In this document: positions 33,510 to 42,393 of the stretch, in pieces | How positions within the stretch are numbered: the first letter of the stretch is position 1 | How the letters are laid out: every line of letters begins with the position of its first letter | Assembly (NCBI GenBank): GCA_023898385.1 | Contig: CP060220.1 | Location: 1,922,001-1,986,000, forward strand | Direction of reading: 5' to 3' | From: Pseudobdellovibrionaceae bacterium | GTDB taxonomy: Bacteria > Bdellovibrionota > Bdellovibrionia > Bdellovibrionales > UBA1609 | DNA length: 64,000 nt | Made by a program: the position numbers and the translations under genes | Notes under the pieces: generated by a model | Told to the model about the DNA's origin: nothing | The model's input: the letters and a program-made list of their open reading frames with translations, nothing else | Database searches by the model: none

Positions 33510-33923
33510 TTCGCTCTGCTCCTTTTTCCTAAAAAGGCCCCATCTCTAAATAGACGCTGATCTCAATCTGAGACCACTAAGCCCGATTCATCAAATTCAT
33601 TTTAGCGGCATTAAGAAAATTAAACCATGTCCGTCGACATGGTTCCACCTCTGTTTTCAAATGTCCGCCCTCTCAGGGGGTTGCTTAAGGCGACCTTGGT
33701 GGGGCAATCGGCGTGTCACGGATATACGGCTTACCTAAAAAACTTTCAATTGAGAATTTCAAAAATACGGGTCCATGAGGTTGTATCTTGGCAACCTATC
33801 CAATTAACAGTTCTTTTAGATTAGAAAAAAATTTGGGAGGACCAAGAACCTTTGTTAGCCGAGGTCCCCTTTCATTCAAAGCCATCCATTGACGACATGA
33901 CTTTCCAGTGCGAGTGTTGATTT
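33510..33923. other. Divergent intergenic region with a 9-bp inverted repeat
   Basis: About 410 bases between the TSUP permease and the Crp/Fnr regulator. It holds a perfect inverted repeat AACCATGTC / GACATGGTT with a 4-base spacer at 33623-33644, a candidate operator. A weaker one (GGACC / GGTCC) lies around 33840-33875. Short reading frames here have no coding character. No clear sigma-70 promoter was identified. Confidence 0.5.
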
Positions 33924-34559
33924 ATGACTCAATTGGATAGTGATCTTTCCCTTTCATTGGCCAAAACTCTTGATCCAGAGGTCACCAAGAAATCTTACAA
34001 GAAGGGTTCATTTCTCTATCATATGGGCGAATCTCCAAGCGGCCTGTTTTTGATTTATTCTGGACTTGTGGGGCTTTTTAATTCTTCGTCCGATGGGAAA
34101 GACCACCTGTTTCGAATTTTCGGCAAGGGGCAATGGCTCGGTCACCGCACTCTGATTGCGGGAGACACCTACCACACATCAGCGAAAGTTCTTGAAGATT
34201 CCGAAATTGGGTTTGTGAGCAAAGCCAGAACTTCACAACTATTAATTGATAATATGGATTTTAATTCGGCCATGATTAAAAAGTTGGCCGTTGAACTGGG
34301 TCAAGCAGAAATGCGTTTGGCAGCCAGTTTCGACAAACAGGTTGCGCAAAGAGTGGCTGAGGCCATGCTTTACCTCAAGGAAACTTATCCAGACCATAAA
34401 TGGACACGCAATGAAATAGCTTACTACTGCGGAAGCACGGGCCCCACAGTGATTCGCACCCTTGCGCTATTTCAACAAAAAGGTTTCATTGAACAAACTG
34501 GTCGTGAAATTGAAATCTTGGATAAAAAGGCATTGAAATCGTTTGCTGAGGGCCCTTAA
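33924..34559 (+). CDS. Crp/Fnr-family transcriptional regulator
   Basis: A 211-residue regulator. The N-terminal cyclic-nucleotide-binding-like beta barrel (about residues 10-120) includes GSFLYHMGESPSGLFLIYSG, and the long dimerisation helix follows. The C-terminal winged helix-turn-helix contains WTRNEIAYYCGSTGPTVIRTLALFQ. There is no Fnr-type cysteine cluster. The cNMP site lacks a clear RxS phosphate motif, so cAMP binding is doubtful. It is divergent from the TSUP permease; a palindrome in the region between could be its operator. Confidence 0.9.
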   Translation: MTQLDSDLSLSLAKTLDPEVTKKSYKKGSFLYHMGESPSGLFLIYSGLVGLFNSSSDGKDHLFRIFGKGQWLGHRTLIAGDTYHTSAKVLEDSEIGFVSKARTSQLLIDNMDFNSAMIKKLAVELGQAEMRLAASFDKQVAQRVAEAMLYLKETYPDHKWTRNEIAYYCGSTGPTVIRTLALFQQKGFIEQTGREIEILDKKALKSFAEGP

Positions 34560-34600
34560 GGCTTGATGGATTTGCAATGATAATTCCCTTTTTTCATCAG

Positions 34601-35194
34601 CTACCGATGAAGGTAACTTTCAAGTGATGTATGCACCTGCCTCTGAAAGCTCTTGGTCTCTACGGAGGACACTGCAATTTTTGTGTGCTCGGCCAGCCCC
34701 AGTTCGAGCCAGGGCTGACTGGCTAGATCTTGGGGCCATACGCCTTGTTGGTACAATACCTTTGCCTCAAAGTGGGCCCTAAGCACAGCTAGAGATGGAC
34801 TGGTGGTGGCGGCTTGTAAGGCATTTCCGAGGAGGTCAAACAACTCTTTGGCTTCGGCGCCTTCGCCCTGTTGAATCTTGCCCACCACTTGCAAAAAATA
34901 AAGTGATAGTTCTAGGCGCTCATAGTCTTCTCGAAGCGCATGAAAGTCTTTAATCAACGACGCCTCATACATCAAATGCAGACGATCAGCCATATAGCCA
35001 CCGTCACCTTTATAGGTGATCTCGACGAAGTGGGTGGGCTCGAGCACTCCGCCACCGAAACGCCTTTTGCTTCTTAGGGCGCCTTTTGCGATAAAGCCGA
35101 TCTGCCCCATTTTCGGGCTAAGTCCATGGACAATGAGATCTGACTCTCCATATTTGGTTTTTCGCAACACTATAATTCGGTCTCTAACCTGCAT
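34601..35194 (-). CDS. recO: DNA repair protein RecO
   Basis: Helps load RecA at single-strand gaps in the RecFOR pathway. The product of about 197 residues from ATG 35194 starts MQVRDRIIVLRKTKYGESDL, matching the OB-fold N-terminus, then GFIAKGALRSKRRFGG and a helical C-terminal domain. It lacks the four-cysteine zinc motif found in many RecO proteins and is shorter than usual. The start overlaps the mgtE 3' end by 11 bases. Confidence 0.85.
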   Translation of the reverse strand: MQVRDRIIVLRKTKYGESDLIVHGLSPKMGQIGFIAKGALRSKRRFGGGVLEPTHFVEITYKGDGGYMADRLHLMYEASLIKDFHALREDYERLELSLYFLQVVGKIQQGEGAEAKELFDLLGNALQAATTSPSLAVLRAHFEAKVLYQQGVWPQDLASQPWLELGLAEHTKIAVSSVETKSFQRQVHTSLESYLHR

Positions 35195-36542
35195 AGTAGA
35201 GGCCAAAAAGAACCGCAATCGCTGAGATATCCGCCAGTGTGGTGAACAAAGGTATGGGTGCTACACTGGGGTTCATTCCCAGTTTCAATAACCCCATGGG
35301 CACACCGATTCCGAAAAATACTGAAATCAAGATTTGCAGAGTCATCGCCCCTGAAAATGGCATCGTCAAATGGTACTCGGGAAAAATCCACAGCCCCAAA
35401 ACCAATACAAGCCCACCAAAAAACACCGAAAACATCAATGCCAGCAGGATTTCTTTTTTTAGTTGATCCAAAAGCTTACGACGATCCACGCTGCCCGCGC
35501 GTATGGCCGCCACGATAATCGTGGAAGCCTGCGTGCCAGCAACCGTACCTGTAGCCAACATGACAGGTATAAAAGCAGCCACAATCCAAAGGGGTGCCAA
35601 TGGAGCTTCGTAAACTCTCTGGAAATACCCAAAAAAATAAATCATCGTGAAGCAAATAGCTCCACCGGCAAATGATAGAGTTAGCCACGGTAGCCGGGCC
35701 CAAAAGTGCTCTTTTGTTGTGGCCTCCACATCGAATCCGGCCTGTCCCATGGCCAACAGGTCTTCTTCTGCCTCTTCCCGAATGACATCGATAACGTCAT
35801 CCACCGTGATCACGCCGATCAGTTTATTGCCGTCATCCACCACGGGCACACACAGGAAATCATATCGCTCTACAAGCTGGGCCACGTCTTCTTGTGGCGT
35901 ATCAACCTTTACTGAAATCACCGAAGTGGTCATAATGTCTCGAAGTAGCTCACTCTGCCGAGATAGCAATAACTGCTTTAAACTGATGACACCCACAAGT
36001 TGTTCCATTTCATTTGTGACATACAAATAAAACGTCACTTGACTGTCTTCATCACCACTTTGAATGGAGGCTATGGCCTCTTTTACCGTCATTTCCTGCC
36101 TAAATGGCAGAAAATCCGAACCCATCAATCCGCCAGCGGTGTCGTCAGCATACCCCATGAGATCAGCCACTTCTTCGGAGTCTTCTCTTTTCATTGATTG
36201 CAGGAACTGTTGCGACTCATCTTCTGGCAAATTACCTAATAAATCTGCCACATCGTCCGTGTCCATCAGGGCCAACAGTTTTACGGCATCAGCCCGATTG
36301 AGGCGACTTACGATATCTTGCTGTCGCTGGGTGGGTAAGTAGGCCAACACTTCGGCTTGTTTTTCAAGAGACGGCTCTAGCTTGAAAATCTCAAAGGCTT
36401 CTTCTTCTCGAAAGCCCTCAAGCATCGCGGCCACATCGGCCGTATGAGTTTTCTGTATGACTTTTCTAATATTATGGATTGCCCCACGATGTTGCAGCTT
36501 TCTAACTGTATCGATGAGACGTTGCGTACGATCTTCGATCAT
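35184..36542 (-). CDS. mgtE: MgtE-family magnesium transporter
   Basis: A 452-residue protein with the MgtE layout: N-terminal superhelical domain (about 20-130; ADLLGNLPEDESQQFLQSM), two CBS domains (about 135-255) that sense cytosolic Mg, a connecting helix and five membrane helices (about 285-450). The pore-lining segment with PVMLATGTVAGTQASTIIV and the end region GMNPSVAPIPLFTTLADISAI are typical. It overlaps the upstream flippase-like gene by four bases and recO downstream. No Mg riboswitch was seen, which is expected because the gene is internal to an operon. Confidence 0.96.
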   Translation of the reverse strand: MIEDRTQRLIDTVRKLQHRGAIHNIRKVIQKTHTADVAAMLEGFREEEAFEIFKLEPSLEKQAEVLAYLPTQRQQDIVSRLNRADAVKLLALMDTDDVADLLGNLPEDESQQFLQSMKREDSEEVADLMGYADDTAGGLMGSDFLPFRQEMTVKEAIASIQSGDEDSQVTFYLYVTNEMEQLVGVISLKQLLLSRQSELLRDIMTTSVISVKVDTPQEDVAQLVERYDFLCVPVVDDGNKLIGVITVDDVIDVIREEAEEDLLAMGQAGFDVEATTKEHFWARLPWLTLSFAGGAICFTMIYFFGYFQRVYEAPLAPLWIVAAFIPVMLATGTVAGTQASTIIVAAIRAGSVDRRKLLDQLKKEILLALMFSVFFGGLVLVLGLWIFPEYHLTMPFSGAMTLQILISVFFGIGVPMGLLKLGMNPSVAPIPLFTTLADISAIAVLFGLYYAG

Positions 36543-37537
36543 GGCGTCAACTCACTTTCAGTTAAAACAGGGGCCACCTGCCGCTTTCGTTTTACGTAAA
36601 ATAAAGCTCCCAACATACTCCAGCCCAGCAAAAGCACTTGAAACACTGTGGCTCCCGTCGGCCCCACTTTTAGTTGTGAGCCCGTAAAAATGGCAAAAAG
36701 CCGAAGCATGGCCTCTTGCCCCACACCAATTCCTGCTGGCGCAATAGGTATAGCCGTGACAGCTAACCCTAAGGGCACAGAAAAAAAGTATGCTCCCAGA
36801 CCCACAGTTTCTTCATTTAGGGCAAAGCCCACCACATAAAACAGCACCACAATACTCATATGGGCCAAAACACTTAACACAAAGGCTTGAGCTACGGCCT
36901 TCAAAGAAGATCGATAGGAGTGAATGGTGTCATAGACTTTTTCAACAAATCCACCAAACGGCAATTTCTTGAGAAGTAGGTCCGTACCCTTAAAACCCCG
37001 CACAGTCTTTGATAAGGCCATTGCCAAAAACACCGTAATACCAGAAAAAATTGACACCACTATGACTACAAAGGCCAAAAGGGGTTTATTTGAAAAAACA
37101 ATATCTAAATGAAAGGCCGCCCCAGCCAGAGCCAAAAAAATCATGGCATAGAGCCCAATCACCCGATCCATAAGAACAGTCGATGCCGCTGCCATTTTTT
37201 TGTTGGGGTTTTCTTTCACTAAAATATAACCCTTAACCAAGTCCCCACTCACACTGCCCGGAAGAGCAAAATTAAAAAACATACCGATAAACTGCAACGG
37301 CACAGCCTCTCTTAAAGACAGGTTTAATCCTCGCCCCCGCAACAACACCCACCAACGAACGGTCACAATAAAAATATTAAAACCCAGCAGGAGCACCCCG
37401 ACAAAGAGATACTCTGGTTGTAGTGCTTTTTGAATCAAATCAAAATTCAACAGCCCCCGATCCACGAGCCAATAGATCAGCGCAAAGGCCACTAAGAATT
37501 TTAAGGGTGAGGCTATGGCCTTCAGCTTCTGCTTCAT
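36539..37537 (-). CDS. UPF0104/LPG-synthase-TM family membrane protein
   Basis: A 332-residue protein with about eight membrane helices. The signature of the YbhN/MprF flippase-domain family is visible: RGLNLSLREAVPLQFIGMFFNFALPG, GDLVKGYIL near residue 100, and PIAPAGIGVGQEAML near residue 265. Relatives move or modify lipids in the inner membrane (the MprF N-terminal half flips lysyl-phosphatidylglycerol). No synthase domain is attached. It is coupled to the 331-residue unknown upstream and to mgtE downstream, each by four-base overlaps. Confidence 0.85.
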   Translation of the reverse strand: MKQKLKAIASPLKFLVAFALIYWLVDRGLLNFDLIQKALQPEYLFVGVLLLGFNIFIVTVRWWVLLRGRGLNLSLREAVPLQFIGMFFNFALPGSVSGDLVKGYILVKENPNKKMAAASTVLMDRVIGLYAMIFLALAGAAFHLDIVFSNKPLLAFVVIVVSIFSGITVFLAMALSKTVRGFKGTDLLLKKLPFGGFVEKVYDTIHSYRSSLKAVAQAFVLSVLAHMSIVVLFYVVGFALNEETVGLGAYFFSVPLGLAVTAIPIAPAGIGVGQEAMLRLFAIFTGSQLKVGPTGATVFQVLLLGWSMLGALFYVKRKRQVAPVLTESELTP

Positions 37538-38529
37538 TCGGAGGGGCCCTGTTGACGACTTAAGACTTTAGCTCGAACGGCCTGAATCAGATTTGGCAAG
37601 TTATTATCTATCAAATTCACGTCTATCATTACGGTGCCGCGAATGGCGTTCACTCCTAGACCATGACTATGCAGCCAATCCATTGTGCGCACGCCTCCCC
37701 ATCTAGAAAGACTGGGCGTCTCAAGGCGCGACTCTTCGCCGGGTGATTCTAATTCAAAACCCAATTCTCTAGCCAGCTCATCAATAAAAGCATAGCCGTC
37801 CATGTCTTCCCAGTAAATCACAGCTCGATCATAAACGCGAAGGTCTTCGGGATTAAAAACCGGGGTAAAGCCCCCCGCCTGCGTTTTTTCAAAATCAACA
37901 ACTGTAGACTTTCTCCATCCATCGCCGTCAAACTTCAGCGCCACATCTTGATAAAGATCTTGAGGCCAATACATGCCAGAACTCACCATATCGGCCATGC
38001 GTGCTTTATCTCCATGAACCACCAAAGACACTTCTGGATTCATCGACATAATTTTTACTTCATAACGGTCGGCATAAACAGGAGACTCTAAATAGCAGTG
38101 TTGTGAATGAGATGCGTGAATACGAAAAACGCGCAAGTCAGCCAACGCTTCTGTTAAGGGATTTGTATTAAACACTCGGCCCAACAACGGGTCATCATCA
38201 GCATAAACCACCATCAATGCTTCCCGGTCCACCTGCTCAATCCACTTTGACGGGTCCTCAAGATGGGAAAGCTCCCACCGAATGACAGGTAAGCCCTGTT
38301 TGGCCAACTCTCTCAGTGGAGCTTCTAAAAACGGATCTTGATCTTTGAAGCAAAAAATTTTCTTTTTTGTCGGAAAGTTCTTAACCAAGCCTTGAGTGAC
38401 TTCAATAAGTGCATGATGGAGACCTCGATACACCTTGGCCTCACACTGAAGACCCTCAAGCCCCAATTGCTTTGTCAAATAACTGTTGGCGGCCTGCCAT
38501 GAGCCAGATACATGAAAGTCTAGGCGCAC
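37534..38529 (-). CDS. Unrecognised 331-residue cytoplasmic protein
   Basis: Starts at GTG 38529 after GGGAGG. There is no signal peptide or membrane helix. The sequence reads like a mixed alpha/beta enzyme (MVVYADDDPLLGRVFN, FRIHASHSQHCYLE, IKIMSMN-type strands, then VVHGDKARMADMVSSG). The layout faintly recalls PLP-dependent aminotransferase folds, but I see no convincing PLP lysine, so this is not asserted. It is translationally coupled to a lipid-flippase-like membrane protein and lies 26 bases after nuoI. A role linked to the flippase is possible. Confidence 0.75.
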   Translation of the reverse strand: MRLDFHVSGSWQAANSYLTKQLGLEGLQCEAKVYRGLHHALIEVTQGLVKNFPTKKKIFCFKDQDPFLEAPLRELAKQGLPVIRWELSHLEDPSKWIEQVDREALMVVYADDDPLLGRVFNTNPLTEALADLRVFRIHASHSQHCYLESPVYADRYEVKIMSMNPEVSLVVHGDKARMADMVSSGMYWPQDLYQDVALKFDGDGWRKSTVVDFEKTQAGGFTPVFNPEDLRVYDRAVIYWEDMDGYAFIDELARELGFELESPGEESRLETPSLSRWGGVRTMDWLHSHGLGVNAIRGTVMIDVNLIDNNLPNLIQAVRAKVLSRQQGPSE

Positions 38530-38555
38530 GTAAGACCTCCCTCAATGCGCAATAA

Positions 38556-39080
38556 TTAAATGCCGGCTTTGTGTCGCTCGTCCTCATCCACTCGAGATAT
38601 GACTCCGCCTTTTAAGTTTGGACGATATGCCAATCTCTTAATGTCATAGTGAAAATCTCCCCCAGCTAGGGCTGGAGTTTGCCATTCTGGACCCATGCGA
38701 ATGGCATCCACAGGACATGCCTCTTCGCAAAACCCACAAAAAACACATCGTAGAATGTCGATTTCGTAACTAATAGGATACTTTTCAACCGTTGGATCCT
38801 CGTGTTCTGCCGCTGTGATGGTTATACATTGTGCCGGGCAATTTGTGGCACACAACATACACGCTGTGCAACGTATGGATCCGTCTTTTTTTACGGTCAA
38901 TACGTGATTGCCTTTAAACCGTGGGCTGTATTGAAATTTTTCTTCTGGGTAATTGAGCGTTTGCATGCGAGTGGGCTTTGTGAGGTTGCCCATCATCTTT
39001 TTAAACGTAAGTCCCATGCCGGTGAGAATCCCAGGAAGATACCACTTAGATGCTTCACCCGGTTTTTTAACAATGCTCAT
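38556..39080 (-). CDS. nuoI: NADH-quinone oxidoreductase subunit I
   Basis: Peripheral-arm ferredoxin subunit of complex I carrying clusters N6a and N6b. The 174-residue product has two CxxCxxCxxxCP motifs: CTACMLCATNCPAQC and CVFCGFCEEACPVDAI. The start overlaps the nuoG stop by four bases. In the usual gene order nuoH lies between nuoG and nuoI; here it is missing. Confidence 0.97.
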   Translation of the reverse strand: MSIVKKPGEASKWYLPGILTGMGLTFKKMMGNLTKPTRMQTLNYPEEKFQYSPRFKGNHVLTVKKDGSIRCTACMLCATNCPAQCITITAAEHEDPTVEKYPISYEIDILRCVFCGFCEEACPVDAIRMGPEWQTPALAGGDFHYDIKRLAYRPNLKGGVISRVDEDERHKAGI

Positions 39081-40630
39081 AATGGCCCTCGACTATAAAC
39101 AAAATAGTTTTTCTTTGGATGATGTTCAGGCTCAACCAGTTCTACCTTTGAGGCCTCACCAGCCATTAACTGAACCGCTTCAACCACCGACAAGGCTTGC
39201 TTCACCAAAAAGGTCACTGGTTTTACAGTCTGCGCTCGCCCCTGGAAATTCACATAAGTGCCTGGCTTTTCTACAAATGTTTTTAACGGTATCTGCCAAG
39301 TTGTACCCGTCATGGTATTTAATTCGCCCACTGGACAAGCGGACATCCATACTACCTTATCCACACCATTAATGAGTTGAACCTTTTCGCCCATGTCCGA
39401 GTACACCGCGGGGTTTTCAGGCCCAACAACAATGACCACCTTTACGGTGCCAGCTTTCAACTTGGTTTCGAAATCTTGCCAGGTTTTGTTTAGCTTTCGT
39501 GCATCCAGTCGTTCTAACAACCCTTTTGTATTTGGATTTCGGTCTCCTCGCAGCAAAAGCCCATCAAAATCATCAAACTTCTCTGGGTTGTTCACCCAAT
39601 GATAGACCTGATCGACTTTTAGATCGCCATTTATCCATTCTAAAATGGCATCATACTCCTCGTTGCTGTGTTGCCCGGTTAAAACCACAGCCACAGATCC
39701 TGCACCGTCGGTGTCCACCGAGGTCTTTACAATGGAACCCACGGATTTAGCCGCTTCCACCACGTTGATGTCATCCCAATGGTCTTGCGTGCCTTTTCTT
39801 GCCGTTTTCAATCGAAACTCAGGATTAGCAAACTTATAAATATCTCGACCCTCATCACACATCCAGTAGCCGTTGATGTCTTCATTGTGAACGGGCTTAA
39901 CTCGAAATAGACCATCTTCGTTGTAATAAGCTTTCACGTTGCAACCCGTGGAGCACCCTGTGCAAATGGTCTCTTTGTTCTTCAGATACCACACGCGTTG
40001 TCGAAACCGAAAGTCTCGTGAAGTGAGGGCACCAACAGGACAAATATCAACTGTGTTAAGTGAGTAATTGTTATCAAGTGGCCGATCTTTAAATGTACCG
40101 ATCTCGCTGCGATCGCCTCGGTTAAATATTCCTAACTCACGAGTTTTCGTCACTTCATCTGTAAAACGAACACAACGTGAGCACAAAATACAACGTTCTG
40201 AATCTAGAACCACCTTCGGGCCCAAATCCACCACTTTGCGCTTTTTCACCTTACGCTCAGCCATTTCAGGTTCGTATTTGCCAAACTCCATGTACTGTTC
40301 TTGCAATCCACACTCGCCGGCTTGATCACAAATAGGGCAATCGAGTGGATGGTTGATTAGGTGAAAATCTAATCCCCAGCGAACAGCATCTTTCACTTTG
40401 TCAGATTGATTGCTGACCACCATTCCCTCTTGCACCATAGTGTTACAGGCAATTTGAAGGCGAGGATTGCCTTCAATTTCCACCATACACAAACGGCAAA
40501 CACCAGCTACCGAAAGACCGGGGTGCCAACAATAATGGGCAATGTTCTCCCCCGCCTCCTTGAAGGCCTCAATAATTGATGTTCCGGGCTTAACCTCTAT
40601 TTGCTTGCCATTGACTGTACATTTAGGCAT
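39077..40630 (-). CDS. nuoG: NADH-quinone oxidoreductase subunit G (short form)
   Basis: Iron-sulfur subunit passing electrons along the peripheral arm. The 517-residue product has the [2Fe-2S] motif (CWHPGLSVAGVCRLCMVEIEG...IACNTM), the His-Cys motif with HPLDCPICDQAGECGLQ, the two [4Fe-4S] sites (CILCSRCVRFTDE) and the CTGCSTGCNVKAYY segment. It is much shorter than E. coli NuoG (about 900): most of the molybdopterin-oxidoreductase-like domain is reduced to about 230 residues. Start overlaps nuoF by eight bases. Confidence 0.95.
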   Translation of the reverse strand: MPKCTVNGKQIEVKPGTSIIEAFKEAGENIAHYCWHPGLSVAGVCRLCMVEIEGNPRLQIACNTMVQEGMVVSNQSDKVKDAVRWGLDFHLINHPLDCPICDQAGECGLQEQYMEFGKYEPEMAERKVKKRKVVDLGPKVVLDSERCILCSRCVRFTDEVTKTRELGIFNRGDRSEIGTFKDRPLDNNYSLNTVDICPVGALTSRDFRFRQRVWYLKNKETICTGCSTGCNVKAYYNEDGLFRVKPVHNEDINGYWMCDEGRDIYKFANPEFRLKTARKGTQDHWDDINVVEAAKSVGSIVKTSVDTDGAGSVAVVLTGQHSNEEYDAILEWINGDLKVDQVYHWVNNPEKFDDFDGLLLRGDRNPNTKGLLERLDARKLNKTWQDFETKLKAGTVKVVIVVGPENPAVYSDMGEKVQLINGVDKVVWMSACPVGELNTMTGTTWQIPLKTFVEKPGTYVNFQGRAQTVKPVTFLVKQALSVVEAVQLMAGEASKVELVEPEHHPKKNYFVYSRGPL

Positions 40631-41903
40631 TGGCCACCACCTCTTTCACTCGCGAACGGCCCTCTCGCACGTAAAATTCAAATTCTTCTCTAAATTTTTC
40701 AACAAAACTAAGTGCTGGCATTGCTGCCGCATCTGACAGCGCACAAATCGTTCGCCCCATCATATGTTGGGAAACCTGCTCGATCAGTTGCACATCCTGT
40801 AAGCGTCCTGTTCCGGCATGAATTCCAGAAACGATCTTATCTAACCAGCCCGTGCCTTCCCGACAAGGAGTGCACTGCCCACAAGATTCGTGATGATAAA
40901 AATGCATAATAACGTGCAACAGATCTACCATGCAGTTGGAGTCATCAATAACAATGACCGCTCCGGACCCAAGCATGGACCCCATTTGGGCCAAACATTC
41001 GTAGTCCATAGTGGCCCGCTGGGCCTCTTCCGCGGTTAACACCGGGGCTGAAGATCCACCTGGAATAACGGCTTTTAGTTTTCGACCGGGCTTTAATCCT
41101 CCGCATTCCACCTCGATAAGATCTTTCAGCGGGTAACCCAACGGCACTTCATAAGTACCTGGCTTCATAACGTTGCCGCTGACTGAAAATAATTTTGTTC
41201 CCGGAGATTTTTCTGTACCATATTTTCGATAAGCCTGAACGCCATCACGAATAATGTATTTAACTGCTGCCAGAGATTCTACGTTGTTCACAATAGTTGG
41301 CTTGCCTAAGTATCCCTCGATGGCCGGAAACGGGGGTTTTAATTTGGGTTGCCCCTTCTTGCCTTCCAGTGAAGAAATCATTCCTGTTTCTTCGCCACAG
41401 ATGTAAGCGCCAGCGCCACTATAAACATCCATATCGTGGCTAAACCCTGAGCCAAGAATATTTTTACCGAGCAAACCGGCGCTATAGGCCTCTTTTATGG
41501 CTTTTTCTACAATACGTAGGGATTCAAAATATTCACCTCGAATGTAAATGTAAGACTTTGGTGAGTGAATCGCAAAAGCCGAAATAAGCATTCCCTCGAT
41601 TAATTGGTGAGGGGCTCGCTCCATCATTAGCCGATCTTTAAACGTGCCCGGTTCGCCCTCATCCGCATTGCACAGCAAATATCGAGTCTCACCGTTTTCT
41701 GGCAAAAATCCCCACTTCACGCCGGTGGGAAATCCCGCACCACCGCGGCCGCGCAAGCCAGCCTCTTTCACCTGATTTTTTATTTCTTCAGGTTTCAATT
41801 TTAAAGCCTTGGCCAGCGTTTCATAACCGCCGTGTTTTTTATAACCGTCTAGCCCCTGAAACTCTGGTTTATCATAATGTTCTGTTAGGATTTTAACTTC
41901 CAT
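40623..41903 (-). CDS. nuoF: NADH-quinone oxidoreductase subunit F
   Basis: NADH- and FMN-binding subunit carrying cluster N3. The 426-residue product has the nucleotide motif GLRGRGGAGFPTGVKW, NADEGEPGTFKDR, the FMN-region motif GAGAYICGEETGMISSLEG and the cluster ligands ESCGQCTPCREGTGW, with a final Cys in RTICALSDAAAMP. Normal length. Lies four bases after nuoE. Confidence 0.98.
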   Translation of the reverse strand: MEVKILTEHYDKPEFQGLDGYKKHGGYETLAKALKLKPEEIKNQVKEAGLRGRGGAGFPTGVKWGFLPENGETRYLLCNADEGEPGTFKDRLMMERAPHQLIEGMLISAFAIHSPKSYIYIRGEYFESLRIVEKAIKEAYSAGLLGKNILGSGFSHDMDVYSGAGAYICGEETGMISSLEGKKGQPKLKPPFPAIEGYLGKPTIVNNVESLAAVKYIIRDGVQAYRKYGTEKSPGTKLFSVSGNVMKPGTYEVPLGYPLKDLIEVECGGLKPGRKLKAVIPGGSSAPVLTAEEAQRATMDYECLAQMGSMLGSGAVIVIDDSNCMVDLLHVIMHFYHHESCGQCTPCREGTGWLDKIVSGIHAGTGRLQDVQLIEQVSQHMMGRTICALSDAAAMPALSFVEKFREEFEFYVREGRSRVKEVVANA

Positions 41904-41907
41904 AGGC

Positions 41908-42381
41908 CTATTTCATCTCCTGCAACAGCTTCACCGCCGACTCAGGGGTCAAGTCTTCAAAGTATTGATCATTCACCTGCATCATGGGAGCCGTTCCGCA
42001 AGAACCAAGACATTCCACACGTGAAATCGTGTAACGCCCATCCTCACTCACATCACCGGCTTTCACCTTAAATGACCTGCAAAGGTGATCGGCCAACTCT
42101 CGGCCCCCGTTCATCGCACAAGAAACATTACAACACACTTGCACATGGTACTTACCCACAGGCTCTTTATTAAACATCGTATAAAAATGCAGAACTTCGT
42201 TTATCCAAGCCTCCGGCAAATCCATCAGTTGGCTTAAGTAAGCCACACACTCAGGGCTCACCCACCCGCCATTTTCCGTTTGCGCTCGAAACAGCGCCGG
42301 AATTATGGCTGACCGCGGAGTCTCGTATCGCTGCAATTCTTTTTTTACAAATTCAACGCCATCATCTGAAAGTTTAAACAT
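41908..42381 (-). CDS. nuoE: NADH-quinone oxidoreductase subunit E
   Basis: Thioredoxin-like [2Fe-2S] (N1a) subunit. The 157-residue product has the helical N-terminal half (ALFRAQTENGGWVSPEC, LHFYTMF) and the four cluster cysteines in VCCNVSCAMNGG and CLGSCGTAPMMQVN. Normal length. Between nuoCD and nuoF, all on one transcript. Confidence 0.97.
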   Translation of the reverse strand: MFKLSDDGVEFVKKELQRYETPRSAIIPALFRAQTENGGWVSPECVAYLSQLMDLPEAWINEVLHFYTMFNKEPVGKYHVQVCCNVSCAMNGGRELADHLCRSFKVKAGDVSEDGRYTISRVECLGSCGTAPMMQVNDQYFEDLTPESAVKLLQEMK

Positions 42382-42393
42382 TTGTTCTCTTCC

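Noticed and set aside
33627..33824. 65-codon reading frame between the permease and the Crp/Fnr gene
   Set aside because: It begins inside the palindrome, has no ribosome site and shows no recognisable or protein-like pattern.
37534..38529. Aminotransferase
   Set aside because: The alpha/beta character is suggestive, but no PLP-binding lysine motif can be pointed to, so the function was left open.
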